A stretch of DNA of 64,000 bases from Rhinopithecus roxellana. Lineage: Eukaryota > Chordata > Mammalia > Primates > Cercopithecidae. Location of the stretch: positions 42,707,420 through 42,771,419 of the forward strand of contig NC_044553.1 in NCBI RefSeq assembly GCF_007565055.1. Direction: 5' to 3'. A program made the translations under genes and the position numbers. How positions within the stretch are numbered: position 1 is the stretch's first letter; every line of letters begins with the position of its first letter. This document shows, piece by piece, positions 24,740 through 38,269 of this stretch. The notes beneath the pieces were generated by a model. The model ran no database searches. It saw only the letters and a program-made list of their open reading frames with translations, and was not told the DNA's origin.

Positions 24740-25265
24740 TTATTTTATAACCAGCAATTCCACTCCTATGTTTATATCTTAGAGATTTCTAGCAAGTTCC
24801 TAGGTGATGCTGATGCTTTGTGAACCACGGTCCGACAACAGGGTTATTCAGCCTCCACATTATTAACATTATAGTCTGGATCATTTTGGATAATTTAGGC
24901 GGCCTTGTGCATTTTAGGACGTTTAGCAGAATCCACCCTTTTAATTCTAGTAGCACTCCTGAGTTCTAATAACAAAAGTGTCTCCAGACATTGCCAGATG
25001 TCTTCTGGGTTTGGGGGGTGGGTGGGAATAGCAAAATTTCCCTCATCTGGGAATTACTGCCCCAGAAAAAGTCTTGGTCCTATACACTAGGCAACATATA
25101 TAGGTGTTCATAGCAACTTCATAGAAAAAAACCTGAAAACAAGCCAAATGTCTTTCAACAGGTATATACACAAAACAGAATCTCATACAACAATAAAAAT
25201 GAGTGAATGATAGCTATACATTGGATGGATGAGTGAAAAAAACAAGTGAAACAATATCCTCAAGA
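24740..25265 (+). mobile_element. ancient L1M 3' fragment with hAT piece inside
   Basis: 24740-24790 reads CAGCAATTCCACTCC and 25130-25260 reads AAGCCAAATGTCTTTCAACA and onward, both typical of the L1M ORF2/3' end. Between them (about 24790-25090) lie hAT-type pieces with GTCTCCAGACATTGCCA. Confidence 0.65.
24880..25075 (+). mobile_element. hAT-type DNA transposon relic
   Basis: Shares the GTCTCCAGACATTGCCA core with the copy at 43215-43435; the family name is uncertain. Confidence 0.55.
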
Positions 25266-25270
25266 AATAA

Positions 25271-25660
<390 letters not shown>

Positions 25661-25734
25661 TTCATAAAACTTTTGAACAAAGGAAACTAAATCCACTAGA
25701 TAAGGATTCCTAGGTATGTGGTAAAACTATACAA

Positions 25735-26100
25735 ACACTTCTCTACTTACAATGGGGTTACCTCCTGATAATCCATCATAAGTTGAAAATATCCTATGTC
25801 AAAAATGCATTTAATACACCTAACCTACCAAACATCATAGCTTAGCCTACCCTACCTTAAACATGCTCAGAACACTTACATTAGCCTATAGTTGGGCAAA
25901 GTCATCTAACACAAAACCTATTTTATAATAAAGTGTTTAATATAACCTGTAATTTAATGAACACTGTACTAAAAATGAAAAACAGAATGGTTGTATGGGT
26001 ACTCACAGCATGGTTTCTACTGAAAGCATATAGCTTTTGCATCACTGTAAAGTTAGGAAATCGAAGCAGAACCATCATAAGTCAGGGGTCGTCTGTAAAG
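25735..26100 (+). mobile_element. Tigger-like (pogo) non-autonomous DNA transposon
   Basis: The start CTACTTACAATGGGGTTAC and the end ATCATAAGTCAGGGGTCGTC are imperfect inverted repeats, and the interior has the CACCTAACCTACCAAACATC pattern of this common mammalian element. Confidence 0.65.
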
Positions 26101-26221
26101 GTAGGCACTAGAAAGGATCATGGTTAACTCTTTTGTGAAGTTCATACAAGTGGGACCCTTTTTGGTAACCAACAGTACTGATTACCACATAGTCACACTA
26201 TATGAATTAAAACGAAGGTCC

Positions 26222-26360
26222 TGGATGCACTTGGTGTCTCACGCCTGTAATCTCAGCACTTTGGGAGTATCGCTTGAGGCCAGGAGTTCGGGTTACAATG
26301 AACTATGATTATGCCACTGCACTCTATCCTGGGTAACAGACACTCTCTCTAAAATTAAAT
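26222..26360 (+). mobile_element. Alu fragment with internal deletion
   Basis: Alu left-arm start fused to a later part (TTTGGGAGTATCGCTTGAGG), ending in an AAATTAAA tail. Confidence 0.8.
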
Positions 26361-26399
26361 TAAAACAATAAATAAAATAAATACAATTAAAATTAAATA

Positions 26400-26597
26400 C
26401 AGAGGTTCTCAGAATATAGTCCTCCCCATCCCCACCAGGAATATCACCATCATCTGGGGACCTGTTAGAAATGCAAATTCCAAGACCCCTTCTAGACCTA
26501 TTGAACCAGAAGTTCTGGAAGTGGGGTGCAGCAATCTGTGTTTTATCCAGCCTACCAGGTAATTTTGATACACACCAAAGTTTGAGAACCACTAGAT
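26400..26597 (+). mobile_element. MER5-like hAT element
   Basis: Inverted ends GGTTCTCAGAATATAG and CAAAGTTTGAGAACCACTAG with TCTGGGGACCTGTTAGAAAT inside, as in MER5A-type elements. Confidence 0.75.
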
Positions 26598-26600
26598 TAA

Positions 26601-27064
<464 letters not shown>

Positions 27065-27156
27065 TGTTGCTCTCCTTTTTATAGGGCACACACAAAAAGA
27101 ACCTTGTCAGTAAGGAAATTACTAGAGCACCAGGCAATCTGTTTATAGGCCTTTTT

Positions 27157-27471
<315 letters not shown>

Positions 27472-27819
27472 AAGATTTTTCTTTTTTTTTTTTTTTTTCT
27501 CTAGGAAATGAAATTCTCCAAGACCTTTTAGTTCTATTTAGTGGAGAACAACTTTACAGACCAAAATCTAGGCACTAGGTTTTAAATGCATTATTTTACT
27601 ATTTTTAATTTGGGCTTTAGGAAATGATAATGTGATTTAAAATTAAATGAGGATATCTAGGTAGAGGTCATGTAGAGGGTGAAGTGACCCTGCATAATTT
27701 TCCTTTTGTTTTGGGTCCTAATATCTTAGATATATATTTGTAGGGTATGAGCTTGATTGTTTTTCGTATTACACTTGTTTTGGCACAATACCAATTATTT
27801 CTTTTTTTTTCTTCTTCTT
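27472..27819. other. unassigned intergenic sequence
   Basis: Starts with a T tract, then AT-rich single-copy-looking DNA without a frame. Confidence 0.4.
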
Positions 27820-28113
27820 CTTTTTTTTTTGAGACAGAGTCTCACTCCATTGCCTAGACTGGAGTGCAGTGCATGATCCTGGCTCACTGAAACCTCCACC
27901 TCCTGGGTTCAAGTGATTCTCCTGACTCAGCTTCCCTAGTAACTGGGACTACAGGTGTGTGCCACCATGCCAGGTTAATTTTTTTGTATTTTTAGTAGAG
28001 GCGGGGTTTCACCATGTTGGCCAGGCTGGTCTCGAACTCCTGACCTCAGGTGATGTACCCACCTCAACCTCTGAAAGTGCTGGGATTACAGGTGTGAGCC
28101 ACCACGCCCAGTC
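27820..28113 (-). mobile_element. AluS
   Basis: Reverse Alu preceded by a TTC-rich pyrimidine run. Confidence 0.94.
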
Positions 28114-28484
28114 TAGTTATTTAATTAAAAAAAAAGTTTTAAGAAACTCTTAAGGAGAACAGCTATTATTAAAGTAGAATTTTGTATGCTTAATTAATCT
28201 TTAAAGAGGATTAATAAGGGGAGAATATAAACAAACATGAAGATTTGTTTTTGTTTTGTCCACACATTTTTAAAACATTTTAAAATTGAGTTTAGTTTAT
28301 AACTGAGTAGAGTTTAAAATGTTAATATTTTGTCATTAGATAAATGCAAATTCCTATTTGTATTTATTACCTATGCCAAAACACTAAGCTGTTGAAAAAT
28401 ATATTAAAGTATATCAGTATATTTAACCACATCAATTTTGAAATACAATTAATATTATTCATAAAATATTAAACCATTACCCTG
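28114..28484. other. unassigned intergenic sequence
   Basis: Very AT-rich; nothing recognised. Confidence 0.4.
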
Positions 28485-28488
28485 TACA

Positions 28489-28954
28489 TGTAGCAGGACA
28501 AGCCGCAGACAAGAACCCCTCAGATGACACTGAGTTGTGGAAGGAAAGGGCTTTGTTCAGCTGGGAGCATCGGCGGACTCATGTTTCCAAAAACCAAGCT
28601 CCCCGAGGGAGCAATTCCTGTGCCTTTTAAGGGCTTACAACTCTAAGGGGGTCCACGTGAGAGAGTCGTGATCAATTGAGCAAGCAGTGGGTACGTGACT
28701 GGGGTCTGCATGCACCAGTAGTCAGAATGGAACAGAACAGGACGGGATTTTCATGATGCTTTTCCATACAATGTCTGAAATCTATAGATAACACAAGCAG
28801 TTAGATCAGGGGCTGATTTTTAACTACCAGGCCCAGGGCACGGTGCTGGGCTGTCTGCCTGTAGATTCCATTTCTGCCTTTTAGTTTTTACTTCTTCTTT
28901 CTTTGGAGGCAGAAATTGTACATAAGATAATATGAGGGGTGGTCTCCTCCCTCA
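28489..28954 (-). mobile_element. solo class I ERV LTR (466 bp)
   Basis: Read on the minus strand it starts TGAGGGAGGAGACCACCCCT and ends TTGTCCTGCTACA, and is bordered by an exact 4-bp duplication TACA (28485-28488 and 28955-28958), as for gammaretrovirus-like ERVs. A TTAAAAGGC TATA-like element and AACAAA, in place of a poly(A) signal, are visible. No internal viral genes are present. I do not name the family. Confidence 0.8.
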
Positions 28955-28958
28955 TACA

Positions 28959-29530
28959 TATGAATCAAATGTTACACAGTAGTTATAAATTAAGCTAAGA
29001 AAGTATTTAATAAAATATACTATTTCCTTACATTGTCTGAATATACCTTCATAATGACCTGGAAGGCCAAATTTACATTTGGAATTCTCAGTCCCCTTGG
29101 GGTTTCATGCAGGTACATAGCAGAGGTAACAGTCTGTCATTGGACATAAAGATGTACACTCAAGACTCACAGGCCGCCCTCAGAAGGATTAGCCAGAGAA
29201 AAGACTCATGGGAAGTAGCCTGGGGCTGTTGGGCAGGGAATTCCAGGTAGCAAAACCATGATGTAGAAGGGTGAGCAGTTTCCAGGTGAACAGCTTCCTT
29301 ACACCTGGAGAAAATGCAACTGGAAGCGGTTCAGCGAGGGGGCCTTTAAACCAGGGGGCTCAGGATCTAAGGTCAGGAATGTTGGGAATGTTAACTTCTT
29401 TCCAGGGTAAAATCCCTTTTTTAAAAAAAAAATTCCTTGGCATCAAAATTTGGTCCTCTAACCAAGTGTTTGTAATTGGATAAATTGGGTTAGTATGCCT
29501 AGTCTACTTTTCTTTTTTTTTAAATTATTG
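28959..29530. other. unassigned intergenic sequence
   Basis: Moderate GC around 29080-29400, with no domain-bearing frame and no repeat that I can name. Confidence 0.35.
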
Positions 29531-29688
29531 TTTTTTTAGAGACAGGGTCCTGCTCTGTCACCCAGGCAGGAATCCAGTGGCACTGTCATCATAGCTGACT
29601 GCAACCTCGAACTCCTGGGCAGAAGCCTCCTTCCCACCTCAGCCTCCCAAAGTGCTGGGATTTCAGGCGTGCACCACTACACTCAGCC
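29531..29688 (-). mobile_element. Alu monomer (FLAM-like)
   Basis: A single, diverged Alu arm with GGCACTGTCATCATAGCTGA, with no right arm. Confidence 0.8.
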
Positions 29689-29694
29689 AACGCT

Positions 29695-29815
29695 ACTTTT
29701 ATTAGCTGCATGACCCTGAGTAATGTTCTCCCGCTTGAGCCCTAGTTTCCTATCTGTAAAATGCAAGCAATAATATTTATATGTAGGGTATTGAAAGGAT
29801 GAAGATTTTGTGTAA
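29695..29815 (+). mobile_element. MIR fragment
   Basis: Contains TAGCTGCATGACCCTGAGTA and CCTATCTGTAAAATGCAAGC, the MIR core. Confidence 0.75.
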
Positions 29816-29892
29816 AGCACTCATTATTATCAATAATTTATTCAGACATTTGAGCAGATCCATCATTTTCTTCTGGGACTTTACCAGAAGCA

Positions 29893-30043
<151 letters not shown>

Positions 30044-30167
30044 TGATTCACATCCTGACAGACATGAAATGCTTTTTCTATCTGAGTGAGAACAAAACTG
30101 AAACTTTTAATATTCACGAACTGAATACTTTTGAATTTGATAACTATACCTATGATAGTGCGTTCAG

Positions 30168-30575
30168 TCATTTTTGCATGCTATAAATACCTGATGCTGG
30201 ATAATTTGTAAAGAAAACATGTTTAATTGGTTCATGGTTCTGCACGCTTCACAAGAAGCATAGTGTTGCCATCTGCTTCTGGTGAGGCCTCAGAAAGCTT
30301 ACAATCATGGTGGAAGGCAACAGAAAGCTAGCATGTCCCATGGTGAGAGTGGAAACAAGAGAGACAGGAGATGCCACACACTTTTCAACAACCAGATCTT
30401 GGGTGAACTCAGAGCGAGAACTCGCTCATCACCAAAGGGATGGTGCTAAGCTATTCATGAGGGATCCTCCCCCATGATCCAAACACCTTTCACCAGGCCC
30501 CACCTCCAACACCGAGGATTACATTTCAACATGAGATTTGAAGGGGACAAACAGTCCAAGTCATATCAGATAGGT
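30168..30575 (-). mobile_element. MaLR LTR (MST/MLT-like), minus strand
   Basis: The plus strand reads as a reverse MaLR LTR: TTTGTAAAGAAAACATGTTT, then CTTACAATCATGGTGGAAGG, CCCATGATCCAAACACC and AAGTCATATCA. Confidence 0.8.
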
Positions 30576-30721
30576 ACCACAAATCCAATCAGCCTCCAAG
30601 TCCTAAATATCTCTCAGATCCATCCACTTTTCACTGCTTCTGTCTTAATTTCTTGATGTGTCAGTAGCTGAGGATACCAAGTCTTCTGCAATGCCCTAAG
30701 TGTTTCCTCCTTAGATTAAGA

Positions 30722-31025
30722 TGCAATCATTCTTTCTTTCTTTCTTTCTATTTTCTCTTCCTTCGTTTTCTTCTTTCTTTCTTTCTGCATTTTTCTTCCT
30801 TTCTTTCTCATTATTTCGTCCTTTCTTCTCCTCCTGTCGCTACCTCCTTCCTGTCATTTCATCGTCCGTTTTTCTTTTTTCTTTCTCCTTAGTCCTTACT
30901 TCCTTCCTTCCTCGTCTTTCTTCTTTTCTTTCTTTTTCTTTCTTCTTTCTTTCTTTCTTTCTTTCTTTCTTCTTCTTTCTTCTTTCTTTCTTTTCTTTCT
31001 TTCTTTTTCCTTCTTTCTTTCTTTC
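30722..31025 (+). repeat. 300-bp polypyrimidine tract (TTTC/CTTT-type)
   Basis: Almost uninterrupted C and T, mixed TTTC and TTC units, adjoining a partial reverse Alu, so it is probably an expanded Alu tail. Confidence 0.9.
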
Positions 31026-31127
31026 AATGGGGTCTCACTATGTTGACCAGGCTGGTCTGGAACTCCTGGCCTCCAGCGATCCTCCCATCTTGGCCTCCCA
31101 AAGTGCTGGGAGCCACTGCACCCAGCC
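31026..31127 (-). mobile_element. Alu left-arm fragment
   Basis: Reverse partial Alu from GGGGTCTCACTATGTTGACC to CTGCACCCAGCC; lacks the GATTACAGGC part. Confidence 0.85.
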
Positions 31128-31554
31128 AAGACCCTTTCTAACCTATAGCTTATAGCAAAGGCTTCAGGTGAGCATGAGAGAAAAGCAGAAATAACCTGCC
31201 GACGATAATACTGAATGGCTGATGCTAAATGAAAATGGAGGAGAGAAAAATTCTCTACTGGTATACAATATATAAGTGTTTAATAAGGATTTGGTCAATA
31301 TTTTCCCCAAAGGAAAGAACATACTATGGATAGTGAAGGCACTGAAAAATTATGCTAAGTGTATAATCTCTGAAACATGTTTATATTAGTACTATTTACC
31401 TAAAAATTGAACTAGAAAAGGTTGAGCTTTACTTTAAATTTGACATGTCTTCCCAGGCAGTTCTTACAATAATGTTGTGCTACTTCAGAAATATGAAATA
31501 TATCAGGCAATTTCAATTATTTTTACCATTCCTTTTTTAGCAAAGAATAAATCT

Positions 31555-31622
31555 AGTGGCGAGATGGCGCCATTGCACTCTAGCCTGGCGACGGGGCGAG
31601 TCTCTATCTCAAAAAAAAAAAA
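31555..31622 (+). mobile_element. 68-bp 5'-truncated Alu
   Basis: Only the last part of the Alu right arm plus A tail, flanked by AAAGAATAAATCT at 31542-31554 and just after the tail, so it is a genuine short insertion. Confidence 0.85.
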
Positions 31623-31806
31623 AAAGAATAAATCTTTGTGATTTTTAGGGGCCTTTTGGGAAAACTCGAACACGGTTAGGTCTAAAAGAGGTCTTGAATC
31701 CTTGAAAATATAATTTAGGGTTCGATCTTGGAAAACCATAATCAAAAAGTTATAGGAGAATCTGTCTCTTGATTAAGAAAAAATCATAGAAATCTGGGAA
31801 CAATGA

Positions 31807-31807
<1 letters not shown>

Positions 31808-31837
<30 letters not shown>

Positions 31838-32116
31838 GAGACGGAGTCTCACTCTGCCGCCCGGACTGGAGTGCAGTGGCCAGATCTCAGCTCACTGCAA
31901 GCTCCGCCTCCCGGGTTCACGCCATTCTCCTGCCTCAGACTCCTGAGTAGCTGGGACTACAGGCATCTGCCACCACGCGCAGCCAATTTTTGTATTTTTA
32001 GTAGAGTCGGGGTTTCACCGTGTTAGCCAGGATGATCTCGATCTCCTGACCTCGTGATCCGCCCGCCTCTGCCTCCCAAAGTGCTGGGATTACAGGCATG
32101 AGCCGCCGCGGCCGGC
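31808..32116 (-). mobile_element. AluY with (TTA)n tail
   Basis: Reverse Alu; the tail is a TTA microsatellite (31808-31836). Flanked by GAACAATGAATTATT duplications. Confidence 0.94.
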
Positions 32117-32358
32117 CCGAGAACAATGAATTATTTTAACTTTACCTATAAATCAAGGATGCCATAGGAGGTGACACTGGATCTCATGGTGCCTAGAGAA
32201 AAGAAAAATATAGGGTGAAAAAAATCCTAAAAGATAACACAATTGTAAGGAACTTCAGCTTTTTCAGCATGAGTACTTTGCTTTTTGTTTTTGTTAAGTA
32301 CTGTAATCAAGGCCATGACAAAATCAGAAAACTTTTCTGATGAGATATAAAATTTCAC

Positions 32359-32657
32359 GCCAGGCACAGTGGCTCACACCTATAACCCTAGCACTTTGGG
32401 AAACTGAGGTGGGCAGATCACTTGACGCTTGAGCTCAGTAGTTTGAAACCAGTCTGAGCAACATAATGAGACAATGTCTCGCCAAAAAAAAAAAAAAAAA
32501 GAAAATTACCCAGGCATGTTGGCTCACACCTGTAGTCCCGCTACTCAGGAGGCTTAGCTGGGAAGATTGTTTGAGTACAGGAACTGAAAGCTGCAATGAT
32601 CCATGTTGGCACCACTGCACTCCAACCTGGGAGACAGAGCAACACCCTGTCTCAAAA
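32359..32657 (+). mobile_element. AluJ
   Basis: Diverged Alu with a 17-base A run in the linker. Flanks ATAAAATTTC on both sides. Confidence 0.92.
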
Positions 32658-32659
32658 AA

Positions 32660-33430
32660 ATAAAATTTCTTTATCTGAGTAGATTAAATTGAAGGTAAAA
32701 AAAAAAAAAAAAAACACTTCCTGTGATTAACAACAGTCTGAAGGCTCTGAAACCAATTTATCATTTTAACATAAGGGAAAAATAAATTATAATTTTGTAT
32801 TAACCTAAACTTTAGGCAGTTAAAAACTTTACATTTTTACTTTATCTTCAATTTCTACTCATAAAACGCATAAAAACTGGGCAAAACTTACTAACAGTTG
32901 TAATAAATTTTATTGCTTCTTTTCAGGCTCATTATCTGTAGTTATGATAAACCAAGGCAAATAAAGTTCACTGTTTGCATGACTTTAGTTTTCCTCACCA
33001 TTCAAATTTCATCCTTTACTATCTTGTTTAACATTCTACATCAAACACTTTACTTTAAATAATACTGTTCTCTTCATGTTCCTCTGTCACACTGCACCTA
33101 CAATAATCTCTACCACTTGTATCATTTAGAGCTGTAATAAAAGAAACTACTCTTACTTCATGGAAACTACTAGAAAGTGGCAATTGAGAACTATTTGTTA
33201 TATATACCAAGCATTTAGTAGTCCAGAAAAGCTCATAAGTTCACATAATGCAATCTCATATGTCCACACACATCCCTTTCACACATTAAAGTGGAAAAAA
33301 GTAACACGTTCATTAATAAGACTCAAAGAACCACTCTATAACTTATAAAAATAAAATCCAAAAGCACGTGTATGAAATAACAACTAAGATTGGTCTGGGG
33401 ATTCTCTATTACTTAGAAATTAGCAAAGCA
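32660..33430. other. unassigned intergenic sequence
   Basis: AT-rich stretch between two Alus, apparently single-copy, no exon-like signal seen. Confidence 0.4.
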
Positions 33431-33741
<311 letters not shown>

Positions 33742-34805
33742 TTATCAAAGCATTCAAAGATTATTCATGACTTAATTGAATATAATTCAGAATCTTAAAG
33801 TGAATATTTACAGCGATATACTATACAGCCTAATGTGCTCTGTTTTCAAACTTCTATTTTAGGTTCAAGGGGTGCAGGTGCAGGTTTGTTCCACTGGTAA
33901 ACCGTGTGTCATGAGGGTTTGGTATATAGATAATTTTGTCACCCAGGTAACGAGCATAACACCTGACAGGTAGTTTTTCAATCCTTTCCCTCCTCCTACT
34001 CTCTACCCTCAAGTGAGCTGCAGTGCCTTTTGTTTCCTTCTTTGTATCCATGGGTACTCAATGTTTGGCTCCCACTTACCAGTGAGAACATGTGGTATTT
34101 GGTTTTCTGTACCTATGTTAACTCGCTTAGGATAATGGCTTCCAACCCCACCTATGTTGCTACAAAGGACATGATCTTGTCCTTTTTTATGGCTGCACAG
34201 TATTCCATGGTATATATGGACCAGTTTGTCTTTATCCAGTCTACCACTGATGGGCATTTAGGTTGATTCCATGTATTTGCTATTGTAAATAGTACTGCAA
34301 TGAACATATGCATGCTTGTGTCTTTATGGCAGAATGATTTATATTCCTCTGAGTATACACCCAGTAACGGGATTCCTGGGTCAAATGGTAGTTCTGTTTT
34401 AAGTTCCTTAAGAAATCTCCAGACTGCTTTCCACAGTGGCTGAACTAATTTACATTCCCACCAACAGTGTATACGCATTTGCTTTTCTCCACAACCTCAC
34501 CAGCATCTGTTATTTTTTGACTTTTTATTAGTAGCCATTCTGACTGGTGTGAGATGTTTATCTCATTGTGGTTTTGATTTGCATTTCTCTAATCATTAGT
34601 GATATTGAGCATTTATTCATATGCTGATTGGTGTGTATGTCTTCTTTGAGAAGTATCTGTTCATGTCCTTTGCTCGTTTTTTAATGGGGTCATTTGATTT
34701 TTGCTTGTTGATCTAAGTTCTTTATAGATGCTGAATACTAGACCTTTGTCAGATACATAGTTTGCAAAGATTTTCTTCCATTCTGTAGGTTGCCTGTTAA
34801 CTCTG

Positions 34806-35067
34806 TTGATAGTTTCTTTTGCTGTGTAGAAGCTCTTTAGCTTAATTAGGTCCCTCTTGTCAGTTTTTATTTTTGTTGCAATTGCTTTTGGAATCTTCAT
34901 CATGAAGGCTTTGTCAGGGTGGTGCCCAGAAGAGGATTGATAGTTTCTTTTGCTGTGCAGAAGCTCTTTAGTTTAATCAGTTCCCACTTGTCAGTTTTTG
35001 GGTTTTGTTGCAATTGCTTTTGGAATTCTCATCATGAAGTCTTTGTCAGGGCTGACGTCCAAAATAG
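34806..35067 (-). repeat. 131-bp tandem duplication inside L1
   Basis: Two diverged copies of the same ORF2 segment, each beginning TTGATAGTTTCTTTTGCTGT, at 34806-34936 and 34937 to about 35067. Confidence 0.85.
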
Positions 35068-35702
35068 TATTTCCTAGGTTTTCTTCTAGGGTTTTTAGTT
35101 TTAGGTTTTATATTTAGTCTTTAATCCATCTTGAGTTCATTTTTGTATAAGGTGAAACATAGGGTTCCAGTTTCAACATTCTGTGTATGGCTAGGCAGTT
35201 ATCCTAGCACAATTTATTGACTAGTGAGTTCTTTTCCCACTGCTTGTTAGCACTGGCTTTGCTGAAGATTATATGGTTGTAGATGTGTGACTTTACTTCT
35301 AGGCCCTCTAACCTGTTCCATTGCTCTATATGTCTGTTTTTGTGCTAGTACCATGCTGTCTTTGTTATGGAAGCCTTGTAGTATAGTTTGAAGTCAGGTA
35401 GCATGATGTCTCTAGCTTTGTTCTTTTTGCTTAGGATTGCTTTGGCTATTCAGGCTCTTTTTTGGTTCCATATGAATCTTAAAATAGTTTTTTGCTAATT
35501 CTGTGGAAAATGTCAGTAGTTTGATAGGAACAGCATCAAATCTGTAAATTGCTTTGAGCAGTATGACCATTTTAACAATATTGTTTCTTCCTATTCATGA
35601 GCATGGGATGTTTTTCTGTTTGTTTGTTTTGTCTCTGATTTCTTTCACTACTGTTTTGCAATTCTCATTATAGAAATCTTTCACTTCCCTGGTTAGAAGT
35701 AT

Positions 35703-36058
35703 TGATATGGTTTGGCTGTGTCCCCACCCTAATCTGATCTTGAATTCCCATGTGTTGTGGGAGGGACCCGGAGGGAGGTAACTGAATCATGGGGGCAGGT
35801 ATTTCCCATGCTGTTCTCATGATAACGATTCTCATGAGATCTGATGGTCATAAAAACAGGAGTTTCCCTGCACAAGTGCTCCTCTCTTTGCCTGCCACCG
35901 TCCATGTAAGATGTGACTTGCTCCTCCTTGCCTTCTACCATAATTGTGAGGTTTCCCCAGCCACATGGAACTCTAAGTCATATTAAACCTCTTTCTTTTG
36001 CAGATTGCCCAGTCTCACGTATGTCTTTATCAGCAGCATGAAAATGGACCAATACATG
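35703..36058 (+). mobile_element. THE1 (MaLR) solo LTR inside the L1
   Basis: Starts TGATATGGTTTGGCTGTGTC, contains TGTTGTGGGAGGGACCCGG and TGAATCATGGGGGC, and ends ATGAAAATGGACCAATACA; about 355 bases, the usual THE1 LTR size. L1 sequence continues on both sides. Confidence 0.93.
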
Positions 36059-37445
36059 TATTCCTAGGTGTTTTATTCTTTTTGTGGCTATTGTGAATGA
36101 GATTAAAAAAAAAAAATTTTGGCTCTCAGCTTGGACATTATTGATGTGTAGAAATGCTACTGAATTTTGTACATTGACTTTTGTATCCTGAAACTTTGCT
36201 GAAGTTGTTTATCAGATCTAGGAGACTTTGAGGCTGTTTATCAGATTAGGTGACTTTGGGCAGAGACTATAGGGTTTTTCAGGTATAGAATCATATTGTC
36301 TGTGAAGAGAGATAGTTTAACTTCCTCTCTTCTTATTTTGATATCTTTTATTACTTTCTCTTGCCTGAGTGCTCTGGCTAGGAGTTCCAGTACTGAATAG
36401 GAGTGATAAGAGTAGGTAGGCATCCTTGTCTTGTTTCAGTTCTAAAGGGGAATACTCACAGCTTTTGCCCATTCAATATGATGTTGACTGTGGGTTTGTC
36501 ATAGACGGCTCTTATTATTTTGAGGTATGTACCTTCAACGCCTAGTTTGTGGAGGGTTTTTAACATGAAAGAGTGTTGAGTTTCACTGAATGCCTTTTCT
36601 TCTTTATTGAGATGGTCATTTAGTTTTGTTTTTAGTTCTGTTTATGTGATAAATCACATGTATTAATTTACCTATGTTGAACCAACCTTACATCCCAGGG
36701 AAAAAGCCTACTTGGTTGTAGTGGATTCGCTTTTTGATATGCTACTGAATTTGGTTTGTTAATATTTTGTAGAGGATTTTTGCACCAATTTTTACCGGAG
36801 ACATTGACCTGAAGTTTTCTTTTTTTGTTGTGTCTATGCCAGGTTTTTGTATCAGAAAGATGCTGGCATCATAGAATGAGTTAGGAAGGCGTCCCTCCTC
36901 CTTAGGTTTTTGCAATAGTTTCAGTAGGATTGGTACCAGTTCTGCTTTATACATTTGGTAGAATGTAGTTGTGAATCCATGTTGTCCAGGTATTTTTCCG
37001 GTAGGTAGGATTTTCATTACTGATTCAATTTCAGAACTCATTATTGATCTGTTCGGGTTTCAATTTCTTTCTGATCTTTGGATGTTGCATGTTTCCTGGA
37101 ATTTACCCATTTGTTATAGGTTTTCCAGCTTGTGTGGATAGAGATGTTCATAATAGTCTCTGATGGTTTTTGTACTTCTATGGGGTCGGTGTTCATGTCC
37201 TCCTTGTCATTTCTGATTGTGTTTATTTGGATCTTCTCTCTTTTTTCATTAGTCTAGCTAACAGTCTATCAATCTTGTTCTTTCAAAAAACCAGCTTTTG
37301 GTTTTGTTTATCTTTTATATGGCTTTTCTCCTCTCCATTTTGTTCAGTTCAGCTCTGATTTTGGTTATTTATTTTCTTCTGCTAGCTTTGGGGTTGGCTT
37401 TATGTTTTTCTCCTAGTTTCTCTAGGTGTAAAGTTAGGTTGTTAA

Positions 37446-37926
<481 letters not shown>

Positions 37927-37960
37927 TGAGATCTTTCTAATTTTTGATATGGGTGTTTAG

Positions 37961-38269
<309 letters not shown>

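Noticed and set aside
30721..31155. 144-codon Phe/Ser-rich frame
   Set aside because: Translation of the polypyrimidine tract and an Alu fragment.
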